Below, one piece after another: positions 45,692-52,563 of a stretch of 64,000 bases of DNA. Source of the DNA: an uncultured Gammaproteobacteria bacterium (GTDB lineage Bacteria; Pseudomonadota; Gammaproteobacteria; Steroidobacterales; XN24); assembly GCA_947259915.1 (NCBI GenBank), contig CAMYOC010000002.1:1-64000 (forward strand), given 5' to 3'. The first letter of the stretch is position 1. Each line of letters begins with the position of its first letter. The notes beneath the pieces were generated by a model, which did no database searches, was not told the DNA's origin, and saw only the letters and a program-made list of their open reading frames with translations. Both the position numbers and the translations under genes were made by a program.

Positions 45692-46507
45692 TCACCACTC
45701 CAGCGGACTTTCGTACTCGATCTGACCGCTCCCGGGCGGCGGACCGGCCAGTTCGATCACCTGACCCGATTCACCGAACAGGATCGACTTCACGCCGTTC
45801 ACCACCTGCTGCATCTCCGGCGTGATCACACCGAAAGACTGGTTCAGCTCTTCGAGCAGGGTGGCGCGACCGATCTCCTCCTGGGTCTGTGCGATCAGCA
45901 CCGAGGCCTCTTCCATGTCCAGGTAGATATCCGAGGCGACCACGGCCAGTGAGTGATCGGCCTTGCTCCCCGACTGTGCGACCAGGCTGTAGTACTGGCG
46001 GAAGCGTTCCGACAGCCGCAGACCGGAGCGGCCGCGCAGCTTCGGCTGGGCCGGCTCGCTACCGTCGGGCTGGTTACCCAGCAGCGTCTCCTGCAGCGCC
46101 CAGGGCGTCATTTTCAGACCCAGCTCCGAACGCAAGCGCTTCTCGAGACTGGTGCGGGTGCTGTTTACCGCGCGCTCCATGTCGGGCAGCCGTTGCCCCA
46201 TCACATCGAGCATCTCCATATAGGAAGCCCCGAGCTGTTTGGCGATCCGCGCACAACCGGGGTCCTCTACCGCGCCGTCGCACTTGCTCTCGACATAGAG
46301 CTGTTGCTGGCGGTCGAGCCGGGAGATGACTTCCTGCAGACCGGTCTCCATGTCTTCCGCGACCTGGCCGGTCTCTTTGATGTCTTCCAGCACAGTCGTC
46401 GGAAACAGCTGCAGAGCCGGTCCCCGCGCCGCGCCCGTCAACAACGGCGTCGCCACCACCAATAGCGCTATCGCGAATAACCGCGTCGATCCGAATTCAC
46501 TTGCCAT
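45692..46507 (-). CDS. exported helical protein of unknown function, first gene of envelope operon
   Basis: A 271-residue protein with a signal peptide (cleavage near residue 27, GAA). The mature part is almost wholly helical with stretches of coiled-coil character (LEDIKETGQVAEDMETGLQEV; DMERAVNSTRTSLEKRL) and one Cys pair (KCDGAVEDPGC). GGGAGG lies 6 nt before the ATG. It is the first gene after the divergent operator at 46588-46659, with a leader of about 75 nt. I do not recognise the family. Confidence 0.75.
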   Translation of the reverse strand: MASEFGSTRLFAIALLVVATPLLTGAARGPALQLFPTTVLEDIKETGQVAEDMETGLQEVISRLDRQQQLYVESKCDGAVEDPGCARIAKQLGASYMEMLDVMGQRLPDMERAVNSTRTSLEKRLRSELGLKMTPWALQETLLGNQPDGSEPAQPKLRGRSGLRLSERFRQYYSLVAQSGSKADHSLAVVASDIYLDMEEASVLIAQTQEEIGRATLLEELNQSFGVITPEMQQVVNGVKSILFGESGQVIELAGPPPGSGQIEYESPLEW

Positions 46508-46587
46508 GTCTGCCTCCCTCGGCCCCGCCGGGGCTGTTTATCCATCGGCAGGCCACATCGGGTGCGGTCTGCCGCCAGTCGGGTCTA

Positions 46588-46659
46588 ACGCTAGTCCTTG
46601 CAAGCTGAACGGAAGCTGAACAATGCGTTCAGCCACGGTTCAGACCGCGGGCGTAGTGT
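46588..46659. promoter_or_regulatory. divergent promoter with four 11-bp-spaced OmpR/PhoP-type half-sites
   Basis: Four hexamers begin at 46605, 46616, 46627 and 46638, each 11 bp apart: CTGAAC-N5-CTGAAC-N5-GTTCAG-N5-GTTCAG. Direct repeats with 11-bp period are how PhoP/OmpR-family dimers bind; here two such boxes face opposite ways. To the right TAGTGT (46654-46659) lies 10 bp from the box, and to the left TAGCGT (46593-46588 on the minus strand) lies 11 bp from it, the usual PhoP-box to -10 distance. Each box points to one operon. Confidence 0.75.
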
Positions 46660-46715
46660 GGGAGTCGCGATGGGGAGGTCCCCGTCGCCGGGCAAGCAGA
46701 AGAGGAGTAAAAACA

Positions 46716-47273
46716 ATGATGCGCAAAACACTGTTAGGACTGGCCGCCGTGGCGATCGTTCTGCCCTCAGTGGCGATGGCTCGCCATAGCGAGTATCAGT
46801 ACGCGAAGGTGGTCGCCGTCGAGCCGATCTATCGCACCGTCAGCGTCGAAGTTCCGCAGCGCGAGTGCTGGACCGAGACCGTCTATGAACAGACGCCGCG
46901 CTATCGCAGCGAACCACGCGGTCACAACACCGTGCTGCCGACGCTGGCCGGTGGCCTGATTGGCGGCGTGATCGGTCATCAGTTCGGTGGCGGCAACGGC
47001 AAGAAAGCGATGACCGTGGTCGGCTCCCTGATCGGGGCCAGCGTGGCCAACGACCATAGCCGGCGTCATGCGCAGTCTTACTACCGGCCCCGTTACAGTT
47101 CGGTGCGAGCGGTCCCGGTGGAGCGCTGCGAGGTGAGTTACGAGACCCAGCATCACAGCGAGCTCGAAGGCTATCTGGTGACCTATCGCTATGCCGGACG
47201 CGAATACCAGACGCAGATGCCGGATCACCCTGGTGATCGTATCCGCGTGCAGGTCGACATCAGCCCGGCCTGA
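46716..47273 (+). CDS. exported glycine-zipper (SlyB-type 2TM) protein
   Basis: A 185-residue protein with a signal peptide (cleavage near residue 21, VAMA). A first strand (AKVVAVEPIYRTVSVEV) is followed by a glycine zipper (PTLAGGLIGGVIGHQFGGG, GSLIGASVAND) and a C-terminal domain (LEGYLVTYRYAGREYQTQM ... RVQVDISP) of the SlyB/YMGG outer membrane type. AGGAG lies 8 nt before the ATG at 46716. It is the first gene of the rightward operon with PepSY and the two-component genes. The protein at 40044 shares its two end domains. Confidence 0.85.
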   Translation: MMRKTLLGLAAVAIVLPSVAMARHSEYQYAKVVAVEPIYRTVSVEVPQRECWTETVYEQTPRYRSEPRGHNTVLPTLAGGLIGGVIGHQFGGGNGKKAMTVVGSLIGASVANDHSRRHAQSYYRPRYSSVRAVPVERCEVSYETQHHSELEGYLVTYRYAGREYQTQMPDHPGDRIRVQVDISPA

Positions 47274-47321
47274 GGCTGGCGGCACCTTGAAACCCGCGAC
47301 CGTGCGTCGCCAGAGGAGCGG

Positions 47322-47678
47322 ATGAAATTGCGTTGCCCGGGGACATGGATGACAATCCCATCCATGTCCCGATCCCTCCTCACGGCGGCCGCGGTGGCGG
47401 GTCTCCTTGTTTTGAGCCCGCTCCAGCCGGCGGCCTACGCGGCAACCGTGGCCCCCGGGGCAGCGGTAGCCAATGCGCCTTACCGGCTGGCCCAGAACGA
47501 CGGCATCAGCCTGGAGCAGGCGATCAGCAAGGTGCGTCGGCAGTACGGCGACGTCACCATCCTCAAGGCCGAGACCAAGCGCAAAAACGGTCGTCGTGTG
47601 CACCGGGTCAAGTTCCTGACCGAAGGTGGCCGGGTGCGCACGGTCAAAGTCGACGCCAACACCGGCGAGTTCCGCTGA
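47322..47678 (+). CDS. exported PepSY-domain protein
   Basis: A 118-residue protein. The signal peptide core begins at MSRSLL (ATG 47364) and the mature part is a single PepSY domain (ISLEQAISKVRRQYGDV to VKVDANTGEFR). AGAGGAG supports the ATG at 47322, which adds 14 residues before the signal core. PepSY proteins next to PhoP/PhoQ-like pairs are common and are thought to act as periplasmic inhibitors or sensor helpers. A 12-bp perfect hairpin overlaps both possible starts. It ends 6 nt before the response regulator gene. Confidence 0.85.
   Translation: MKLRCPGTWMTIPSMSRSLLTAAAVAGLLVLSPLQPAAYAATVAPGAAVANAPYRLAQNDGISLEQAISKVRRQYGDVTILKAETKRKNGRRVHRVKFLTEGGRVRTVKVDANTGEFR
47340..47370 (+). repeat. 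12-bp perfect inverted repeat at the start of the PepSY gene
   Basis: GGGACATGGATG (47340-47351) and CATCCATGTCCC (47359-47370) are perfectly complementary around a 7-nt loop. The right arm contains the ATG at 47364 that begins the signal-peptide core. In RNA this would hide that start codon; in DNA it is a symmetric site that could bind a dimer. Confidence 0.7.
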
Positions 47679-47684
47679 TCCATC

Positions 47685-48368
47685 ATGCGTATCCTGATCG
47701 TCGAAGACGAGGCGGCCCTGCGTGAAGAGGTCGCCCGACGGCTGCGCCGTGACGGCTTCACCGTAGACGAGACCGGCGACGGCAACGAGGGTCTGTATTA
47801 CGCGACCGAATTCCGTCCGGATGTGGCCGTCATCGATCTCGGCCTGCCGGGTCTGCCGGGCATGGACCTGATCCGGCGTCTGCGCAGGGACGGCTATGAT
47901 TTCCCTGTCCTGATCTTTACCGCACGGGGCCGCTGGGAAGAAAAAGTCGACGGCCTCAGCGCCGGCGCCGACGACTATCTGGTGAAGCCCTTCCACATGG
48001 AAGAACTCGTGGCCCGGGTCAACGCGCTGATGCGCCGGTCCGGCGGCTGGTCCAGCCCGTTGTTGAGCAGCGGCCCGGTGACCCTGGACAGCCGCAGCCA
48101 GAGCGTGTCGCTGCATGACCAGCCGGTAGAACTGACGGCCTTTGAATATCGGGTGCTCGAGTGTCTGCTGCTGCGCTCGGGCGAAGTGATCTCCAAGAGC
48201 GAACTCACCGACCGTCTGTACGATCAGGACTTCGAGCGCGATTCCAACGTGATCGAGGTCTTTATCGGACGCCTGCGACGCAAGCTGGATCCCGACGGTG
48301 ATCTGCAGCCCATTGAGACCCTGCGCGGACGCGGCTATCGCTGGCGGCTGGCCCGGGAAGCGGGATGA
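47685..48368 (+). CDS. phoP: PhoP-like OmpR-family response regulator
   Basis: A 227-residue regulator with a receiver domain (phospho-acceptor Asp51 in IDLGLPG, Thr in FTARG, Lys101 in LVKPFHMEE) and a winged-helix DNA-binding domain (LTAFEYRVLECLL to RGRGYRW). The stretch RWEEKVDGLSAGADDYLVKP matches PhoP more closely than other OmpR types. It probably binds the 11-bp-spaced repeats at 46605-46643. It overlaps the kinase gene by 4 bp. The symbol is by resemblance. Confidence 0.85.
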   Translation: MRILIVEDEAALREEVARRLRRDGFTVDETGDGNEGLYYATEFRPDVAVIDLGLPGLPGMDLIRRLRRDGYDFPVLIFTARGRWEEKVDGLSAGADDYLVKPFHMEELVARVNALMRRSGGWSSPLLSSGPVTLDSRSQSVSLHDQPVELTAFEYRVLECLLLRSGEVISKSELTDRLYDQDFERDSNVIEVFIGRLRRKLDPDGDLQPIETLRGRGYRWRLAREAG

Positions 48369-49723
48369 TCGGCCCGGTGTCCCTGACCCGACGGGTGCTG
48401 CTGGGCGCCACCCTGTTGCTTGGCGTGTTCTTTGGCCTCGCCTTTGTGGCGCTGGACGAGGGGTTTGGCCGGGCTGCCGAACAAGCGCTCGAAGATCTGC
48501 TCGAATCTCAGGTGCTCGGTCTGCTGACCGCAGCCGATCCCGGACCTCAGCGTCAACTGGTGCTACCCGACGCGCTGCCCGAGGCGCGCTTCTCGCGCCC
48601 GGGCTCGGGCCTTTACGCCCAGGTGACAGAAGCAGACGGCGAGACCGTGTGGATCTCCGCATCGGCCACGGGTCTGCGTCTGCCCGCGCCGGCGCCGAAG
48701 TCTCCGGGCCGCATCCTGTTCAGATCGGTGGAGCTGGATGACGGCACCGACTTGCTCAGCGCCAGCCTGCGCGTCGAGTGGGAATTCGACGACGGCAGCC
48801 TGCGCGATTTCATCTTTAGCGTGTCCAGCAGTCTCGAAGGGTACCGTGCTCAGATCAAGCGTTACCGCAAGCGGCTGGGGACGTGGTTTCTGCTGCTCAC
48901 GCTTATCTCTGTCGCCGCGCAGCTGGCCGCGCTGCGCTTTCTGCTGCGCCCGCTGGGACAGGCGGAGCGCGAGGTGCGCCAGGTCGAGGCCGGCGAGCGT
49001 GAGAGCCTCAGCGGAGGTTATCCCAGCGAGCTGGGTGCGCTGGCCGGTAGCGTCAATACCCTGATCGACGGCGAACGCGCGCGCACCCAGCGGTTCCGGC
49101 AATCCCTGGACAATCTTGCCCACAGCCTGAAGACACCGCTGGCGGTGATGCGCAGCCAGCTCGAGGGCGGTGAGACCGGCGCCGAACAGATCCAGGAACA
49201 ACTTGACCGGATGCAGGGCATCGTCGACTACCAGCTGCGCCGTGCCGCCAGCGGTGCAGCCACGCTGAGCCGCGAGCGGACGCGGGTCGCGCCGATGGTC
49301 GGTGACATCGTCGAGGCGCTAAAAAAAGTCTACGCCGACAAGTCACCGGAGATCATCAGCGAGGTGGACGACGACACCGTGTTCCCGGGCGAGCGCGGTG
49401 ATCTGGCGGAGATTTTGGGCAACCTGCTGGATAACGCCTGCAAGTGGTGCCGTCGCCGGGTCAGGCTCGACGTCCGGCCGATCGCCGCGTCCGGCGGTGG
49501 GCGCGCCGGGATGCGGATCGTCGTGGAGGACGATGGGCCCGGGATGGCGGTGGCCGAAGCAGACCGCCTGGTCCAGCGCGGCGCCCGTGGCGACGAACAG
49601 GTACCGGGTCAGGGGATCGGGCTGGCGGTGGTCAGAGACCTGGTCGAGCCCCGCGACGGCGAACTCGCGATCTCCGTTTCCACGCTCGGGGGCACCCGTA
49701 TCGAGGTGCGCCTGCCGGGCTGA
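48365..49723 (+). CDS. PhoQ-like sensor histidine kinase
   Basis: A 452-residue inner membrane kinase. Two membrane helices (about 7-30 and 172-193) flank a periplasmic sensor of about 140 residues with acidic patches (ELDDGTD, EWEFDDGSLRD), reminiscent of PhoQ's metal/peptide sensing. Then come HAMP-like linker, the H-box with His253 (LAHSLKTPLAV), and the ATP-binding domain with NLLDNACKW (N box), EDDGPGM and GQGIGLAVV. It should phosphorylate the upstream regulator in response to divalent cations or envelope stress. It overlaps that gene by 4 bp and ends 3 nt before the convergent NERD gene. Confidence 0.87.
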   Translation: MIGPVSLTRRVLLGATLLLGVFFGLAFVALDEGFGRAAEQALEDLLESQVLGLLTAADPGPQRQLVLPDALPEARFSRPGSGLYAQVTEADGETVWISASATGLRLPAPAPKSPGRILFRSVELDDGTDLLSASLRVEWEFDDGSLRDFIFSVSSSLEGYRAQIKRYRKRLGTWFLLLTLISVAAQLAALRFLLRPLGQAEREVRQVEAGERESLSGGYPSELGALAGSVNTLIDGERARTQRFRQSLDNLAHSLKTPLAVMRSQLEGGETGAEQIQEQLDRMQGIVDYQLRRAASGAATLSRERTRVAPMVGDIVEALKKVYADKSPEIISEVDDDTVFPGERGDLAEILGNLLDNACKWCRRRVRLDVRPIAASGGGRAGMRIVVEDDGPGMAVAEADRLVQRGARGDEQVPGQGIGLAVVRDLVEPRDGELAISVSTLGGTRIEVRLPG

Positions 49724-49726
49724 GGC

Positions 49727-50608
49727 TCAGCGCCGCCGGTGCGCCCGGGTCTGTTCGTTACGGCAGGCGCGCTCGATCTGGAACGCGATACGGTCCTGCA
49801 TCCGTTCGGATAATTTCGGCTTGCCCTGGACATACTTGCTGCAGTCCCGCGGATTCAGCACCGTCACGTCGCTGAGTCCCTGACGCTCGACCGACCAACC
49901 GGGCAGCGACAACATCGGCTGCACCGTCACTTCTTCGTGCAGAGCCCCGCTCAGCCATTCGGCCATCCAGCGCGCATGCTCACGGGCGCGCCCCACCGCG
50001 GCGTCATCACGCACGTCCGGAAAGCTCAGATGACGCCCGTCGAAACATACCGTGGCTTGTTCGGCATGGCGTCTTCCATCGGGCCGCGGGTGCGCCAGGG
50101 ATTCGACCGCCATCACGCCTGCGGCGGACACCACCACATGGTTGATATTGAACTCCCCGGCCGGCATGTCGTGAAACACGCGGGCGCCGAAACGCATCAG
50201 ACGATCGAGTTCCTGACCGGACGCGGCCTCGCCGTCCAGTGCCAGTCGGGCCTGGCTCATCGCGCGGTAGGCCAGCACGGTGCGGGCCAGGAAATAGAGG
50301 AAGCTGGTCGCCGACATAAAGACGTAAAGCCAGGCGGTCCAGCGCGGAGCGGACGCCCAGCTGCCCGCGGTCAACCATACGGCGTAAAACCAGAGCGGGA
50401 TGGCCAGCCCAAAGCCGAAGGTCAGCGCCAGATCCAGCTGCAGGGCGTCGACCCGGCGTTGATGGCCATAGCCCGCCGGCCGGAGGAATTCAGTTGTGAA
50501 TGGATCGCGGCGCTGTCGCTGCTCCTCGCCGCGCCGGACCGCCTCGATCAGCAGCCCGAAAATTATGACGGGAAACACCGCCACCAGCATCGGCATGATG
50601 GCGGCCAT
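49727..50608 (-). CDS. membrane protein with degenerate NERD nuclease-like domain
   Basis: A 293-residue protein with three predicted membrane helices (about 5-22, 58-80, 92-113) and a C-terminal NERD-like domain. The NERD core normally reads DHxVVG...GVxxIExK; here it is NINHVVVSAAGVMAVESL (154-171), so the metal-binding Asp is Asn and the catalytic Lys is missing, although Glu169 remains. It is probably not an active nuclease. AGGGG lies near the ATG at 50608; a longer upstream reading is less likely. Convergent with the PhoQ-like gene. Confidence 0.75.
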   Translation of the reverse strand: MAAIMPMLVAVFPVIIFGLLIEAVRRGEEQRQRRDPFTTEFLRPAGYGHQRRVDALQLDLALTFGFGLAIPLWFYAVWLTAGSWASAPRWTAWLYVFMSATSFLYFLARTVLAYRAMSQARLALDGEAASGQELDRLMRFGARVFHDMPAGEFNINHVVVSAAGVMAVESLAHPRPDGRRHAEQATVCFDGRHLSFPDVRDDAAVGRAREHARWMAEWLSGALHEEVTVQPMLSLPGWSVERQGLSDVTVLNPRDCSKYVQGKPKLSERMQDRIAFQIERACRNEQTRAHRRR

Positions 50609-50765
50609 CAAACATCGGCCCCTGGCGGGTGTCCGCCGGCGCACTGGCGGGCTGCGTTGAGATATTTATCCACAAAGCGGGAGCATATCCCCACGCCCGC
50701 GCATCATCTGTGACAGAACGCACACATGCTGCCTGTTATGTCTAACCGCCCGGCGGGCGCTTCAG

Positions 50766-50876
50766 CTAGATCAGGAGAGTCAGGATAAGCACCAGTCCCA
50801 GCAGGGTGCCGAGGTAGGCGCCACCGACAAACAGCTCCGCCGGTTCAAATTCTCGCCTCTGTTCGTCGTAGCCCAC
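50766..50876 (-). CDS. 36-residue single-pass membrane peptide
   Basis: A GTG-started frame of 36 codons on the minus strand. GAGGAG lies 7 nt before it. The peptide begins with a charged segment (GYDEQRREFEPAE) and ends in one hydrophobic helix (AYLGTLLGLVLILTLLI), the usual form of small membrane regulators. It is the only gene I can support in the 497 bp between 50608 and 51106 and may be transcribed with the NERD gene 157 nt downstream. Unrecognised. Confidence 0.55.
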   Translation of the reverse strand: MGYDEQRREFEPAELFVGGAYLGTLLGLVLILTLLI

Positions 50877-51105
50877 CGCCTGTCTCCTCGCTCGGACCCC
50901 TCCCGATAGATGATCGGCGCCGCCGTCGCAGCCTCGCGGTCCCCGCCCATGTTAGTTAAGACGCGCGAGCGCCGTCGCTGCCTTCGAATCAGGCCCGGAT
51001 GAGTCCGGGCTGATCACGGAATCGGGAACTGGGTCCAGGAACTATCGGACCCATAGGCGTATCATCCGCTCGCCGGAGCGTTTGCCGGCACGCTGCAGGA
51101 CATCG

Positions 51106-51633
51106 ATGAGCCGACCGCATTCAAACACCTACTGGGTCGAACCGAACCGGCTACTGGCCGGTGAATATCCGGGTGGTCGCGACGCCAAATCCACGCAGCG
51201 GCGTCTGGCCGCCTATCTGGACCATGGCGTGACCCACTTTATCGACCTGACTCTCAGCAGCGAACTTCAGCCCTACGAGAAGATCCTCCGCAAGCTGGCC
51301 ACGGAGCGCGGCGTGAACGTGGATTACCGGCGTATCCCGGTCACCGATATGCGTGTCCCGGCGCGTCCGGCAGACATGATCACCATCCTCGATCAGGTGG
51401 ATGCCGCGATCGACGCGGACGGAACGGCCTATGTCCATTGTCTCGCCGGCATCGGACGCACCGGAACCGCGATCGGCTGCTACCTTGTCCGTCAGGGGCT
51501 CACCGGCGATGCCGCGCTGCGTGCGCTGGCGCGTCTGTGGCCGCAGATGGAGAAGTCCGACATTTTTCCAAACACGCCGCAGACCGCGGAACAAAGACAA
51601 TTCGTGCTGGACTGGCGGGAGCAGTACCGTTGA
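51106..51633 (+). CDS. dual-specificity/tyrosine phosphatase-like protein
   Basis: A 175-residue cytoplasmic phosphatase. The signature HCLAGIGRTG places catalytic Cys112 and Arg118 exactly as in the cysteine phosphatase family, with the general-acid loop expected near VTDMRVPARPAD. GCAGGA precedes the ATG at 51106. Bacterial members act on phosphotyrosine, phosphoinositides or nucleotide-like substrates, so the target is open. The methyltransferase gene overlaps its stop codon. Confidence 0.85.
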   Translation: MSRPHSNTYWVEPNRLLAGEYPGGRDAKSTQRRLAAYLDHGVTHFIDLTLSSELQPYEKILRKLATERGVNVDYRRIPVTDMRVPARPADMITILDQVDAAIDADGTAYVHCLAGIGRTGTAIGCYLVRQGLTGDAALRALARLWPQMEKSDIFPNTPQTAEQRQFVLDWREQYR

Positions 51634-52415
51634 ACACCCGAGCCGCACGGACCGGGCTCACGGACGCCCACCGGCGGCGCCTGGTACTGATCTTCGCCTG
51701 GCTGAGCTGGGGCCTGTTCGCCCTTGCCGGGCTCTATCTGATCGGATTCCTCGGCAATTTCATCGTACCCAAAAGCGTCGACACCGGACCGACAACGCAC
51801 TGGCTCGTGGCGCTGGCCATCAATCTCGAACTGCTGGCTCTGTTCGGATTGCAGCACAGCGTGATGGCCCGGCCCTGGTTCAAACGATGGATGGTCCGCT
51901 ATCTGCCGCTGCCGGCGGAACGCAGCGCCTATGTGCTCGCCTCGGTGATCATGCTGGCGTTGTTGATGTGGCTGTGGCGCCCGCTGCCGGCCACGATCTG
52001 GCGCCTGGATCACCCGCTGGCCCAGGCGCCGATGTGGCTGTTGTTCGCAACCGGCTGGGGGCTGATGGCCGCGGCGACCACCTGGATCGATCAGGCCGAT
52101 CTGCTCGGCCTGCGTCAGGCCCGCTGTTATTACGCCGGCCGCTTGTATCGGCCGGTCCCGTTCCAGATCCGTGCCGGCTATCGCTTCTGCCGCCATCCGA
52201 TGATGTCGGGCGTGATGCTGGGCGTCTGGGCCACACCCCACATGACCGTCGGTCACGCGTTGCTGGCTGCCGGTCTGACCGCCTACATCCTCATCGGCAT
52301 CCATTTCGAGGAGCGCGAGACACTGCGGCAATTTGGCGAGGATTACGCGGCCTACCGAACGCGGGTGCCGATGTTGATCCCGTGGCCGGGTCGCTCTGTG
52401 CCCGGCGACGGCTGA
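51630..52415 (+). CDS. MddA/NnrU-like membrane methyltransferase
   Basis: A 261-residue membrane protein with five or six helices. FGLQHSVMARPWFKRW and the AGYRFCRHPMMSGVMLG, FEERETLRQFGEDYAAYR motifs match the isoprenylcysteine methyltransferase/NnrU superfamily, and the early QHSVMAR pattern is typical of MddA-type methanethiol S-methyltransferases, which make dimethyl sulfide from methanethiol with SAM. The start is TTG, overlapping the phosphatase stop (TTGA), with GGGAG 8 nt upstream. MddA is likely but not certain. Confidence 0.75.
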   Translation: MNTRAARTGLTDAHRRRLVLIFAWLSWGLFALAGLYLIGFLGNFIVPKSVDTGPTTHWLVALAINLELLALFGLQHSVMARPWFKRWMVRYLPLPAERSAYVLASVIMLALLMWLWRPLPATIWRLDHPLAQAPMWLLFATGWGLMAAATTWIDQADLLGLRQARCYYAGRLYRPVPFQIRAGYRFCRHPMMSGVMLGVWATPHMTVGHALLAAGLTAYILIGIHFEERETLRQFGEDYAAYRTRVPMLIPWPGRSVPGDG

Positions 52416-52563
52416 GCACGGACCGTGATGGCGTCTGTCCTGTGGCCACCGGTCTCCGGCGGCTGGTCTTAGTACCATTGCACCGGGTGGAGACACGCCT
52501 ATGCTATAGAAGTGGAGCGTGGTGAATCGATCCCCATGACCCAGGCAAGGCGGAAAAGCATCT

